Source: Clostridium sp. (lineage in GTDB: Bacteria > Bacillota > Clostridia > Clostridiales > Clostridiaceae). From it: a stretch of DNA of 64,000 nt. Below the pieces are notes generated by a model. The model searched no databases. It was given only the letters and a program-made list of their open reading frames with translations, and was not told where the DNA came from. Positions within the stretch are counted from its first letter, which is position 1. Each line of letters starts with the position of its first letter. Shown here one piece after another: positions 19,896 through 28,641 of this stretch. The position numbers and the translations under genes are program-made. The stretch covers positions 24,457-88,456 of the forward strand of contig JARIDB010000116.1 in the NCBI GenBank assembly GCA_029257045.1, in the 5' to 3' direction.

Positions 19896-20390
19896 TTATT
19901 TAAAATTTTCATTAAGTTCTGCTGCTTTTTCCAAATCTTCATATTCTGTAAAAGATGTAATATAGTATTCTCCATCCTTGTTCTTCAAAATAATCTCTAC
20001 AGGAATGTTTTCACCTATTGCAGTATCACTCCCTTTATTCCCATCCTCATCTTCATGAATTTCTGTTGATTTAGCTTCAATATTTAATATTAGGTCTACT
20101 ACATATTGTCCATTCATTTCTTTAATATTTTTTATTTCACTTTCATATTTTTCGATTATAGTCTCTCCAAAATATAAAGAATAAAATTCTTTATAATTAC
20201 AAATGTAAAAATCACCTTCATTTATATGTTTTTTCATAGTTTCATCGTAACCATCATTATAGGATAAAACTAAATCTGTAGTTTCTTTTAATTCCTTTTC
20301 TTTCTTATTATTAACTTCTCCTCTTTTACAACCTACTAAAAGTAGAAATATTAAAGTTATTTGACTTATAAGTATTAGTCTTCTTTTCAT
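19896..20390 (-). CDS. Putative lipoprotein
   Basis: 164 residues with a lipoprotein signal peptide, hydrophobic core and lipobox LLVGC with Cys21. The rest is charged and soluble, predicted outside the membrane. I do not recognise a family. Residues about 95-160 (VVDLILNIEAKSTE, IPVEIILKNKDGEYYITSF) look like a beta-rich domain of the NTF2-like or DUF4878 type, which is only a guess. AAGGAG precedes the ATG. It is followed by rarA. Confidence 0.8.
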   Translation of the reverse strand: MKRRLILISQITLIFLLLVGCKRGEVNNKKEKELKETTDLVLSYNDGYDETMKKHINEGDFYICNYKEFYSLYFGETIIEKYESEIKNIKEMNGQYVVDLILNIEAKSTEIHEDEDGNKGSDTAIGENIPVEIILKNKDGEYYITSFTEYEDLEKAAELNENFK

Positions 20391-20500
20391 TCTTATCTCC
20401 TTTTTTAATCTTATATAGTTCTATATAATTTAATCAAATTTAAAGTATTTATTATAACTTATATAAATAATATCATATTTTTTTAATTTTATGACATAAA

Positions 20501-20542
20501 AAAATGAACCTAATTGATTTACAAAAAATCAATTAGGTTCAT
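20501..20542 (-). terminator. Terminator after adhE
   Basis: An 18-base perfect stem, AATGAACCTAATTGATTT with its complement, is followed by seven T on the minus strand, 33 bases after the adhE stop. Confidence 0.9.
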
Positions 20543-20574
20543 TATACTAATTTTAATAGGGATAACTTATTTAA

Positions 20575-23205
20575 TTATTTTGTAGCTTTTTTAGTATTTT
20601 TAACTTCTTTTACTTCTTTTTTACCTTCAAAAGCATTAATATACATTTCTTTTATTTCACTCATTAATGGATATCTTGGATTAGCTCCTGTACATTGATC
20701 ATCAAAAGCTTGTTCTACCATTTCATCTATTGTTTCATAGAAACTTTCTGGTGTTATTCTTGCATCTTTAATAGATTTTGGCATATTAACTTTTGCTTTT
20801 AATTCTTCAATAGCATTTATTAATAATTGAACCTTTTCTTCTTCAGTATTTCCACCTAATTGTAGATAATCAGCTATTCTAGCATATCTCCACCCAGCAT
20901 TTGGATACTTATATTGTGGGAAAGCCGCTTGCTTAGTTGGAGAATTTGAAGCATTAAATTTAATTGATTCATTTAATAATAATGCATTAGCTGTTCCATG
21001 TGGTATATGGTGGAAAGCACCTAATTTATGTGCCATTGAGTGACAAATTCCAAGGAAAGCATTTGCAAATGCAAGACCTGCTATTGATGCTGCATGAGCC
21101 ATTTTTTCTCTAGCCTTAATATTTGTTTGTCCTTCATCATAAGCTTGTGGTAAATATTTAAATACAAGTCTTATTGCTTCTAAAGCTAATCCGTTAGTAT
21201 ACTCTGACGCTAAAACTGAAACATAAGCTTCTATTGCATGAACTAATACATCGATTCCTGATGCAGCGGTTAATCCTCTTGGCATACTCATCATAAGTTC
21301 AGCATCTACTATTGCCATATTAGGTGTTAGTGCATAGTCAGCTAATGGATATTTTATTCCTGTTTGCTCATCTGTTATAACAGCAAATGGTGTAACTTCT
21401 GAACCAGTACCTGCTGATGTTGGAATTGCAACCATCATTGCTTTCTCGCCCATAGTTGGGAATTTATATACTCTTTTTCTTATATCCATAAATCTCATAG
21501 CTAAATCTTCGAATCTAACTTCTGGATGCTCATACATAACCCACATGATTTTCGCAGCATCCATTGGTGATCCACCACCTAGAGAAATTATTACATCTGG
21601 TCCAAACGCAAGCATTGCTTCTGCACCCTTTTTAGCTGATGCTAATGTTGGATCTGGTTCTACATCTGAAAACACTCTAAAATCTATTCCATAAGTTTCA
21701 AGAACTGAAGTAATTTTATTTGTATATCCTAATTCATCAAGCATTCTATCTGTAACTATAAATACTTTCTTTTTATTCATATCATGTAGTTCTTCAAGAG
21801 CTACTGGTAAACAACCATATTTGAAGTAAGTTTTTTCAGGAACTCTAAACCAAAGCATATTTTCTCTCCTCTCAGCTACACTCTTAACATTCATTAATTG
21901 TTTCGGTCCTACGTTTTCAGATATTGAGTTTCCACCCCATGATCCACAACCTAAGGTTAAAGAAGGTGCTAATCTAAAGTTAAATATATCTCCTATAGCA
22001 CCTTGAGCTGCTGGCATATTAATTAATGTTCTACCAGTTTTCATAACAGCACCAAATTTTCTAATCCTATCCTTTGACTTCATAGCATCAGTATATAATA
22101 TTGATGTGTGTCCAAGGCCTCCAAGTTCTATCAGTCTATCTGCTTTAACTAAAGCTTCATCAAAAGATTTAACTTTATACATTCCTAAAACTGGTGACAA
22201 TTTTTCATGAGAGAAAGGTTCTTCAAGTTCAACAGATTCTACTTCACCTATTAAAACTTTAGCTGACATTGGAACTGTAACTCCTGCAATTTCTGCAATT
22301 TTGTAAGCTGATTGACCAACTATATCTGCATTTAAAGCTCCTTTATCATTTAATATTACTTTTCTAACCTTATCTATTTCATCACTTTTAAGTATATATG
22401 CTCCTCTAAGGCTTAATTCTCTTTTTACATCTTCATAAATTTTATCTATAACTACAATACTTTGTTCAGATGCACATATAACTCCATTATCAAAAGTTTT
22501 TGAAAGTAATATTGAGTTTACTGCCATTTTAATATTTGCTGTTTCATCTATTATAGCTGGTGTATTTCCAGCTCCAACTCCAAGTGCTGGTTTTCCTGAT
22601 GAATAAGCAGCTTTAACCATCCCAGGTCCGCCAGTTGCTAATATGATATCTGACTCAGCCATAACATTTTGTGAAAGTTCTACTGAAGGCTTATCTATCC
22701 AAGCTATTATTCCTTCTGGAGCTCCAGCCTTAACTGCTGCTTCTAAAACTATTTTAGCTGCTTCTATTGTAGAATTTTTAGCTCTTGGATGTGGTGATAT
22801 AATTATTCCATTTCTAGTTTTTAGAGCTATTAATGTTTTGAATATTGCCGTAGATGTTGGATTTGTTGTAGGAACTATAGCTGCAATAACTCCTATTGGT
22901 TCTGCAACTTTTGTTATTCCAAAAGTTTTATCTTCCTCAATTACTCCACAAGTTTTCATATCTTTATATTGGTTATATATATATTCAGCTGCAAAGTGGT
23001 TTTTTATAACCTTATCTTCAACTATTCCCATTCCTGTTTCTTCAACTGCCATTTTAGCAAGCTTAATTCTATTGTTATTAGCTGCCATAGCTGCTTGTCT
23101 AAAAATTTCATCAACTTGTTCTTGGGTATAAGTTGCAAATACCTTTTGAGCCTCTCTTAAATCCTTGATTCTTTGTGTTAATTCTTGAGCATTAGTAACT
23201 TCCAT
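20575..23205 (-). CDS. adhE: Bifunctional acetaldehyde-CoA/alcohol dehydrogenase
   Basis: 876 residues, full length. The N-terminal half is a CoA-acylating aldehyde dehydrogenase with the catalytic cysteine at about 244 (GVICASEQS). The C-terminal half is an iron-dependent alcohol dehydrogenase (GGGSPMDAAK, GICHSMAHKLGAFHHIPHG with iron-binding histidines). It reduces acetyl-CoA to ethanol with two NADH and recycles NAD+ in fermentation. The Lys-rich tail is typical of clostridial AdhE. GGGAGG precedes the ATG. The promoter carries two Rex-like sites, consistent with NADH-responsive repression. It is monocistronic. Confidence 0.97.
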   Translation of the reverse strand: MEVTNAQELTQRIKDLREAQKVFATYTQEQVDEIFRQAAMAANNNRIKLAKMAVEETGMGIVEDKVIKNHFAAEYIYNQYKDMKTCGVIEEDKTFGITKVAEPIGVIAAIVPTTNPTSTAIFKTLIALKTRNGIIISPHPRAKNSTIEAAKIVLEAAVKAGAPEGIIAWIDKPSVELSQNVMAESDIILATGGPGMVKAAYSSGKPALGVGAGNTPAIIDETANIKMAVNSILLSKTFDNGVICASEQSIVVIDKIYEDVKRELSLRGAYILKSDEIDKVRKVILNDKGALNADIVGQSAYKIAEIAGVTVPMSAKVLIGEVESVELEEPFSHEKLSPVLGMYKVKSFDEALVKADRLIELGGLGHTSILYTDAMKSKDRIRKFGAVMKTGRTLINMPAAQGAIGDIFNFRLAPSLTLGCGSWGGNSISENVGPKQLMNVKSVAERRENMLWFRVPEKTYFKYGCLPVALEELHDMNKKKVFIVTDRMLDELGYTNKITSVLETYGIDFRVFSDVEPDPTLASAKKGAEAMLAFGPDVIISLGGGSPMDAAKIMWVMYEHPEVRFEDLAMRFMDIRKRVYKFPTMGEKAMMVAIPTSAGTGSEVTPFAVITDEQTGIKYPLADYALTPNMAIVDAELMMSMPRGLTAASGIDVLVHAIEAYVSVLASEYTNGLALEAIRLVFKYLPQAYDEGQTNIKAREKMAHAASIAGLAFANAFLGICHSMAHKLGAFHHIPHGTANALLLNESIKFNASNSPTKQAAFPQYKYPNAGWRYARIADYLQLGGNTEEEKVQLLINAIEELKAKVNMPKSIKDARITPESFYETIDEMVEQAFDDQCTGANPRYPLMSEIKEMYINAFEGKKEVKEVKNTKKATK

Positions 23206-23297
23206 TTGTAAATCCTCCCTATATATTAAATTATATTTTTTAATATCTCTTTATTATTTTGTTGTTTTGCTTTAATTAATATTCATCTTATAAATTT

Positions 23298-23326
23298 ATT
23301 TTATATCTTTGTTTAATTTTTGTCAA
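23298..23326 (-). promoter_or_regulatory. Sigma-A promoter of adhE
   Basis: TTGACA (23321-23326), a 17-base spacer, and TAAAAT (23298-23303) on the minus strand, about 93 bases before the ATG. It overlaps the first Rex-like site. Confidence 0.8.
23309..23326. promoter_or_regulatory. Candidate Rex operator 1 (adhE)
   Basis: TTGTTTAATTTTTGTCAA resembles the Rex consensus TTGTTAANNNNTTAACAA, with 11 of 14 half-site bases matching. It covers the -35 element of the adhE promoter, so binding would block polymerase. Confidence 0.5.
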
Positions 23327-23333
23327 TCTATTT

Positions 23334-23351
23334 TTGTTAAAAAAATATCAA
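23334..23351. promoter_or_regulatory. Candidate Rex operator 2 (adhE)
   Basis: TTGTTAAAAAAATATCAA matches 12 of 14 half-site bases of the Rex consensus; the first half-site is perfect. It sits directly upstream of the -35 element. In other clostridia Rex represses adhE when NADH is low. Confidence 0.55.
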
Positions 23352-23555
23352 TTTTTCTTTTTTTATCATATTGTTTATTAAAAGACTCTTTTATAAGCTT
23401 TTTTGATATTTTATCATTTAATATCCTTTACATTTTAAAGTTTTTTAATATTTACTAATTTTTATTTTTTTATTTTGCATCATATATCTAATATAATTGT
23501 TATTTTTATATCAACCGCCTCTTTAAATAACTAATTCCCATTCTAAGATATATAT
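23352..23555. other. AT-rich upstream part of the adhE intergenic region
   Basis: The 23206-23589 gap has its promoter and Rex-like sites in the adhE-proximal half. In the remaining T-rich stretch I see no gene and no convincing structure until the terminator at 23556. Confidence 0.5.
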
Positions 23556-23591
23556 AAAAAATAAGCCGTATAAAAATACGGCTTATTTTTT
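23556..23591 (-). terminator. Terminator after the ABC transporter operon
   Basis: AAATAAGCCGTAT and ATACGGCTTATTT pair perfectly around a four-base loop and run into T on both strands. The hairpin overlaps the stop codon of the ABC ATPase gene. Confidence 0.88.
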
Positions 23592-24384
23592 ATCCTAAAA
23601 GACTTCTGTCACTTAACTCTCCATTAAGATTTGCTTCCTCAAAAAGTTTCATAAGTTTTTTAGTTGTTAATTCTTCTTTTTCTTTTCCTTTTACATCTAT
23701 TATAACTTTTCCTCTGTGCATCATTATTAATCTATTACCTGTCTTTATAGCTTGTTTCAAATTATGAGTTATCATTAAAGTTGTAATCTTTGTTTCTTTA
23801 ATTATCTTTTCTGTTATATCCATTATCTTTATAGAAGTTTTAGGATCTAAAGCCGCTGTATGCTCGTCTAACAGAAGTAATTTTGGATTAGACATGGTTG
23901 ACATTAATAAAGTTAAAGCTTGCCTTTGTCCTCCAGATAATAAACTTACTTTTGTATAAAGTTTATCCTCTAGACCTAAATCTAATTCAGCCAATAGTTC
24001 TTTATAATAAGTTATCTTCTTTTTATTTATACCAAACTTTAGTCCATATCTTTTACCTTTATTTTCTGCTAAGGCTATATTTTCTAGTATATTCATATTA
24101 GGGGCAATTCCCAAAGATGGATCTTGAAACACCCTTCCAATAATCTTTGCTCTTTTATGCTCATCTTCATCTGAAATATCTGTACTATCAATAGTTATTT
24201 CCCCTGAATCTAATAAAATATTTCCTGCTATAATGTTTAGTAAAGTGGATTTTCCAGCTCCATTTGATCCTATTATAGTAATAAAGTCTCCTTTTTCTAC
24301 TTCTAAAGAAAAACTATCAAATACCTTGTTTTCATTTATTGTATTCTCATTAAAGACCTTGTGCAATTCTTTTATCTGTAACAT
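23590..24384 (-). CDS. ABC transporter ATP-binding protein (TrpZ-like)
   Basis: 264 residues from the ATG at 24384. A GTG nine bases upstream lies within the GGCGGTG ribosome binding site and was rejected. Walker A GSNGAGKS is at 39-46, Q-loop VFQDPS, signature LSGGQRQAL, Walker B LLLLDEHTAALD and H-loop MITHN are all present. It powers the importer formed with the permease and the lipoprotein. Its start lies inside the 3' end of the permease gene (35-base overlap), a sign of tight coupling. The protein set matches the TrpXYZ-like family. Confidence 0.93.
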   Translation of the reverse strand: MLQIKELHKVFNENTINENKVFDSFSLEVEKGDFITIIGSNGAGKSTLLNIIAGNILLDSGEITIDSTDISDEDEHKRAKIIGRVFQDPSLGIAPNMNILENIALAENKGKRYGLKFGINKKKITYYKELLAELDLGLEDKLYTKVSLLSGGQRQALTLLMSTMSNPKLLLLDEHTAALDPKTSIKIMDITEKIIKETKITTLMITHNLKQAIKTGNRLIMMHRGKVIIDVKGKEKEELTTKKLMKLFEEANLNGELSDRSLLG

Positions 24385-25273
24385 GAACTTCACCGCCTTT
24401 ATCTATAGAAATATTTTTTTTAACAGACTTTTTCTTTTTCCTTTTCATATTTATAGCTCCTGAATCAACACTTAAAGCTATTATTACTATTATAGCCGTC
24501 ATAAGTTTTAAGTAGTTCGGATCTATTTCTAACTTAAGAACTAAAGCTATAGATAGCTTGTATATTATTGATCCTAAAATTGATAAAGTGGTTACTTTAA
24601 TAAAGCTTAGCTTTTTAAATATAGAACTTCCTATAATAACTGCTGCAAGTCCCATAACTACTATACCGGTTCCCATGCTAACTTCTGCAAAGCCTTGATA
24701 CTGTGCTGTTAAAGCTCCTGCCATGGCTACTAACCCATTGCTTATCATAAGACCAATTATTTTAATTGAATTTTTATTTACTCCAAGAGAAGTAACAAAC
24801 TGCTCATTATCTCCAACTGCAAATAAAAGATTTCCTGTTTTAGTTTTTAAGAATAAATCAAATAAAACTTTTATAACTAATATTACTAATCCTATTATTA
24901 TTATTTTGTTTTCATGAAAAAAAACATTTTTTGTATTAAAAAGTGGAATGTTAGACTTTCCCATTATCATTAAATTAATAGAATACAATCCTATCATTAC
25001 TAAAATCCCTGACATTAAGTTAGTTATTTTTAACTTTACATTTAAAATTGCAGTAGTAAGACCAGCTAAAGCTCCTCCTATAGTTGCAATAAGTATTGCA
25101 ATCCAAGGGTTAACATCTTTTATCAATAAAGCTGCACAAATTGAAGCTCCTAAAGGATAAGTTCCATCTACTGATAAATCAGGGAAATCAAGTATTTTAT
25201 AGGTTATATAAACTCCAATAGCTACAATTCCAAATAATAACCCTTGTTCTAATATATTTAAAATTAAACCCAT
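24350..25273 (-). CDS. ABC transporter permease (TrpY-like)
   Basis: 307 residues with about eight or nine membrane segments, of the branched-chain amino acid permease superfamily (VDGTYPLGASICAAL near the N-terminus). Partner of the PF04392-type binding protein upstream, whose stop shares a base with this start (ATGA-type junction at 25273). It carries the substrate across the membrane. TrpXYZ homologues are assigned to tryptophan mainly from regulation, and nothing in this sequence fixes the substrate. The C-terminus is Lys-rich (MKRKKKKSVKKN). Confidence 0.9.
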   Translation of the reverse strand: MGLILNILEQGLLFGIVAIGVYITYKILDFPDLSVDGTYPLGASICAALLIKDVNPWIAILIATIGGALAGLTTAILNVKLKITNLMSGILVMIGLYSINLMIMGKSNIPLFNTKNVFFHENKIIIIGLVILVIKVLFDLFLKTKTGNLLFAVGDNEQFVTSLGVNKNSIKIIGLMISNGLVAMAGALTAQYQGFAEVSMGTGIVVMGLAAVIIGSSIFKKLSFIKVTTLSILGSIIYKLSIALVLKLEIDPNYLKLMTAIIVIIALSVDSGAINMKRKKKKSVKKNISIDKGGEVHVTDKRIAQGL

Positions 25274-26274
25274 TAATTAATCCCCCCATTAACAATCTTT
25301 GCTTTTTCGCTAATTTCATTAGGGATCTTTATTCCAAGTTTATTTGCTACATCTTCATTAATTGTAATACTCATATCACTTAAAGTTGTAATTTCAATAT
25401 CCTCTGGTTTTTTTCCTTCTAATATTTGAACCGCTTTATAAGCTGTTTCTCTTCCTAATGTAAAATAATCTATTCCTATAGCTACTAATCCCCCTTTTTC
25501 AACTATAGCTTCATCAGCTCCAAGAATTGGTATATTGTATTTTAATGCTATCTTGGTAATCAAATCAAAGGCAGATGCTACTGTATTATCTGTTGGGGTA
25601 TAAAGAGCATCAATACTACCTATACCTGCAGTTAAATTTTGGTTTATTTCATTTACATTAGTAACTCCAATTTCCTTTATAATTAAATTAAAATTTTTAG
25701 CTTCTTTTTTTAATGCTTCTATCTGCACTTCTGAGTTAGGTTCTGAAGTATTAAAAATTACTCCTAAAGTTTTCACATCTGGTTTTAACTTTAAAAGAAG
25801 ACCTAATTGTTTATCTACTGAAACCATATCTGAAACACCAGTTAGGTTTGTACCAGAACTTGCCCAGCTTTTTGCTATTTCAGCACTAACCGGATCTGTT
25901 ACAGCCGTAAAAACTGTTGGTATTTCCTTAGTTGAATTATATACAGCTTGTGCTGATGATGTGGCTATTGCAAGTATTAAATCCTTTTTATCTGAAGTAA
26001 ACTTTTGTGCTATAGTTTGAGATGTCTGTCCATCTCCTTGGGCATTTTGATAGTCTAATTCAATATTTTCTCCATCTATATAGCCATTTTCTTTTAAACC
26101 TTCTAAAAATCCTTCTCTTGAGGCATCTAATGCTGGGTGCTGTACTATTTGAGTTATACCAATTTTTATACTTTCCTTATTATTAGTTAACTTTTTTTCT
26201 GTACTGCATCCAACTAAGCTCGTTGCTGTTAATAATCCTAAAATTATTAACCTTATTCTTTTTTTACCTACCAT
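25273..26274 (-). CDS. ABC transporter substrate-binding lipoprotein (PF04392 type, TrpX-like)
   Basis: 333 residues from the ATG at 26274. The upstream ATG at 26283 touches the AGGAGG site and was rejected. The signal peptide ends in the lipobox SLVGC (Cys23). The mature part is a periplasmic-binding-protein-like fold of the ABC_sub_bind family (HPALDASREGFLEGLKENGY, YTPTDNTVASAFDLI, GADEAIVEKGG). It captures the substrate outside the cell. It is preceded by a 200-base leader with large inverted repeats, downstream of a HutP-like gene, so RNA-level control is plausible. Confidence 0.92.
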   Translation of the reverse strand: MVGKKRIRLIILGLLTATSLVGCSTEKKLTNNKESIKIGITQIVQHPALDASREGFLEGLKENGYIDGENIELDYQNAQGDGQTSQTIAQKFTSDKKDLILAIATSSAQAVYNSTKEIPTVFTAVTDPVSAEIAKSWASSGTNLTGVSDMVSVDKQLGLLLKLKPDVKTLGVIFNTSEPNSEVQIEALKKEAKNFNLIIKEIGVTNVNEINQNLTAGIGSIDALYTPTDNTVASAFDLITKIALKYNIPILGADEAIVEKGGLVAIGIDYFTLGRETAYKAVQILEGKKPEDIEITTLSDMSITINEDVANKLGIKIPNEISEKAKIVNGGIN

Positions 26275-26296
26275 TTTTACCATCCTCCTATTTTTT

Positions 26297-26419
26297 ATAA
26301 AACTTCAACTTCTACTATTCTACATTTTATTAATTCTACATTTGCAATAAAACTATATTATTAATAGTTTGTATTTTACCTATTAGTAATATAGTTTCAT
26401 TATTTTTTTGAAGTTTTAT
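26297..26419 (-). promoter_or_regulatory. Structured leader of the ABC transporter operon (candidate cis-regulatory RNA)
   Basis: Two nested inverted repeats are seen. The outer pair is ATAAAACTTCAA (26297-26308) and TTGAAGTTTTAT (26408-26419). The inner pair is an 18-base arm (26350-26367) against 26380-26397, with one non-Watson-Crick pair and a 12-base loop. On the minus strand the inner stem is followed by UUUUAUU, like a weak terminator, and then by a stretch with several UAG/AAG triplets. This lies between a HutP-like gene and the transporter. No known riboswitch class was recognised. Confidence 0.5.
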
Positions 26420-26445
26420 AGACAACTTAATATGTTGTCTTTTTT
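26420..26445. terminator. Small hairpin after the HutP-like gene
   Basis: AGACAAC and GTTGTCT pair around a seven-base loop, with a T5-6 tract only on the plus-strand side. On the minus strand, the direction of the genes, there is no T-run, so it is a poor terminator there and could be part of the structured leader. Confidence 0.4.
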
Positions 26446-26500
26446 ATGTTTAAATTATGATATCACAATTATATCTTTTTGTAAATTATAATTATGTTTT

Positions 26501-26914
26501 TTATTCTGGTACAACTCTATGACCAAGCCCTATTACTACCTCGTTTAAATGTAGTAATCCAACACTTAAAAATATACAAACACTTAAATGTTCTCCTTGT
26601 CTTGCAATACCAATTTTCCCTCCAACATTTTGACCACTAGCTCTGTTAAATATTTGCATTAAAGCATCTCTCGTAGCTCCAACAACTGCACCTTCATGTA
26701 AATGTTCTTCTCTTATAACCCCGTTTCTCTTTGATGCAACTAAAGCTCTTTCCAAAATCTTTGAAGTCGAATCACTAATATTGCCTCCAATATTCACAGC
26801 TGTCGCTAATATATTCTTCTTTCTAAGAACTATTTTTAATTCTTCTTCTTCTTCTCTTGTTGAAAGAGCCATCTGAATGCCATACCTTGCAACCTCTAAA
26901 CTATTGTTACTCAT
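26501..26914 (-). CDS. HutP family RNA-binding regulator
   Basis: 137 residues from the ATG at 26914, which has GGGGA seven bases upstream; a TTG at 26932 is a less likely start. The central and C-terminal parts (ILERALVASKRNGVI, GAVVGATRDALMQIF, ISVGLLHLNEV-like LSVGLLHLNEVVIGLGHRV) match the HutP family. Bacillus HutP binds hut leader RNA with histidine and magnesium and prevents termination. No hut gene is in this window. The gene sits between a MarR gene and a transporter operon with a structured leader, so the leader is a plausible target. Confidence 0.8.
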   Translation of the reverse strand: MSNNSLEVARYGIQMALSTREEEEELKIVLRKKNILATAVNIGGNISDSTSKILERALVASKRNGVIREEHLHEGAVVGATRDALMQIFNRASGQNVGGKIGIARQGEHLSVCIFLSVGLLHLNEVVIGLGHRVVPE

Positions 26915-26939
26915 AATCTCTTCCCCTATCAACTTTCTA

Positions 26940-27392
26940 TTATAATTTCATTTTTTCATATTTATTTTTAAAATATTTATTTAATTTTCCTAAAGAAATT
27001 AGTAAAATTTCAATTTCTTCTTCACTTTGATCTACCATCATTGAGTTAACCATTTCTTTATGAAATTCTTCATGAATATCTTTAGCTTTAATTCCCTTTT
27101 CGGTAATCTTCACCATAACAACTCTTCTATCTTCTTCTATTCTATTTCTTTCTACATACCCTTTTTTTATAAGCCTATCTACTGCTGTTGTTAATGTTCC
27201 TACAGTTATATTTAAGTCCTTTGCTACTTCTGTCATCATTCTTTGCTCTTTAATTCCTATGGCATCAATAATATGTATTTCTCTTACTGAAAGATTAGAA
27301 AATTCTCCATTTCTTAAAGCACTTTCTTCAATTTCTAATATATCATTAAATATCTTTACCAATAATTCATTTGCTACTTTATATTTTTTCAT
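26940..27392 (-). CDS. MarR family transcriptional regulator
   Basis: 150 residues, winged helix (MTEVAKDLNITVGTLTTAVDRLIKKGYVERNRIEEDRRVVMVKITEKG) between dimerisation helices. The sequence resembles the FabT-like clostridial group that often precedes fatty acid synthesis genes, but none are found here. It lies 25 bases upstream of the HutP-like gene and may be co-transcribed. AAGG before the ATG is a modest ribosome binding site. Ligand and targets are unknown. Confidence 0.88.
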   Translation of the reverse strand: MKKYKVANELLVKIFNDILEIEESALRNGEFSNLSVREIHIIDAIGIKEQRMMTEVAKDLNITVGTLTTAVDRLIKKGYVERNRIEEDRRVVMVKITEKGIKAKDIHEEFHKEMVNSMMVDQSEEEIEILLISLGKLNKYFKNKYEKMKL

Positions 27393-27570
27393 CCTTGTAT
27401 CTTTATCCCTTCTTAATATAATTATTCTTCTTATGTCTAGCTATTGTAATATTAACTATAATTATATACTATTTCCTTCAACTTTAGTATTTTAATATAT
27501 AGAATCTATTATTTATATTAATAATTTTTAAGTACTAAGTTATAATACGTATATATTAATTTTAATTTTA

Positions 27571-27604
27571 AAAAGGATAGCAATTACAATTTATTACTAT
27601 CCTT
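27571..27604. terminator. Terminator-like hairpin
   Basis: AAGGATAG and CTATCCTT flank a 16-base loop, with flanking A/T sequence. It lies 63 bases after the stop of the membrane protein gene at 27667. Confidence 0.5.
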
Positions 27605-27666
27605 ATTATAAAAATTAATTTTTCCTATACCTAACTTTTACATTGTCTTTTTAATGAACATTTATT

Positions 27667-28065
27667 TTAAAAACTATTTATAGTTAAAAGTATATTTATT
27701 GTACTTATTATCATAATTAGATAATAATAGCCATATTTTTTTCTATATATCTTAACCGTATATTCATTTCCTTTTTTATATATTATATCTATTTCTTTTC
27801 CTTCTTGAAAATCATTTATCTTTTTATAATCATTAATCCCTACTAATATTTTTTTATTTTCTTCTTCAAATTCTAATATAGGCATAATAATTGGATTGTA
27901 TATATTATTTTTGTCCTTTGTAACTGTTAAATAATTATAACTTTCAAATCCTACAACCTTTGCTCTTTTTCTAATATATCTTTTTTCATTTATAAGATTT
28001 CTTATGACTTCAAAAATCGTTGCTATAAAAATTATAATTCCTATTATCGTCAATAATGTACTCAT
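27667..28065 (-). CDS. Small membrane protein, DUF3592-like
   Basis: 132 residues. One membrane segment lies at each end (about 3-22 and 111-130), with a beta-rich soluble middle (RAKVVGFESYN, PIIMPILEFEEENKKILVGIN, IIYKKGNEYTVKIYRK). This layout fits the DUF3592 type, but similarity is weak and the call is tentative. An AGAGGTG site precedes the ATG. It stands alone between non-coding gaps. No function is proposed. Confidence 0.65.
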   Translation of the reverse strand: MSTLLTIIGIIIFIATIFEVIRNLINEKRYIRKRAKVVGFESYNYLTVTKDKNNIYNPIIMPILEFEEENKKILVGINDYKKINDFQEGKEIDIIYKKGNEYTVKIYRKKYGYYYLIMIISTINILLTINSF

Positions 28066-28287
28066 ATAAAATCACCTCTTAATTCCCTTTTATAATATAT
28101 AATATTCAAATTAGTTTTAAAAAGTTATTCGTTAAACATCTTTCATATTTTTACAATATTTTTTATATTATTGTTGTAATTTAATATGTATTTCCTTAAT
28201 TTAATTATAAATTTTCTTTATTTAATCATTTTATTATTATTTTTGTAATATATATAAGTAGGCTTAATAATTTTAGGAGGTCATTAT

Positions 28288-28608
28288 ATGAATTATACAA
28301 AGGTCAAGTTTGAAATATATCTTTCTGATACTTATTTAGATAAATTTATAAATGAACTAGACAATCTAGGTTCATTATGTCTTGGTTATGAAAAGAATAA
28401 TTATTTTATAATCTTAGTTAGCTCCCCTTATGAAAAACAGATTTCAGATACAAAAATAAGTACTAATCCATCTATAACTACTTTACATGATAATATTAAA
28501 TTAGAATTTCAATGCGATAAAGATATTGCTCTAGAAGTAATTAATTTAATTAAAAAAGTTCATTTATCTAAGCATCCTATATACAATATATCACCTATAA
28601 TAAATTAA
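28288..28608 (+). CDS. CutA/NIF3-insert-like small protein
   Basis: 106 residues, soluble. The pattern VKFEIYLSDTYLDKFINELDNLG at the N-terminus and the end VINLIKKVHLSKHPIYNISPI resemble the roughly 100-residue ferredoxin-like domain inserted in NIF3/YqfO proteins (which ends in VHPYEEP) and its stand-alone relatives. The metal-site residues of that motif are not kept. The function is unknown. A strong AGGAGG site lies 8 bases before the ATG. It is on the plus strand, convergent with the collagen-like gene, and shares the terminator at 28607. Confidence 0.7.
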   Translation: MNYTKVKFEIYLSDTYLDKFINELDNLGSLCLGYEKNNYFIILVSSPYEKQISDTKISTNPSITTLHDNIKLEFQCDKDIALEVINLIKKVHLSKHPIYNISPIIN

Positions 28609-28632
28609 AATAGCAGCCTTGGCTGCTATTTT
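28607..28632. terminator. Bidirectional terminator
   Basis: AAAATAGCAGCC and GGCTGCTATTTT form a perfect 12-base stem with a two-base loop between convergent genes, with T on both sides. Confidence 0.88.
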
Positions 28633-28641
28633 ATTGTTTTA

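Noticed and set aside
22643-23131. Plus-strand open frame of 162 codons opposite adhE
   Set aside because: Shadow of the conserved adhE coding frame on the other strand.
26297-26419. MITE-like element from its terminal inverted repeats
   Set aside because: No target-site duplication or second copy seen in the window; the nested arms fit a folded leader better.
26284-26500. Tryptophan T-box in front of the TrpXYZ-like transporter
   Set aside because: There is no AGGGTGG-type T-box sequence in this leader.
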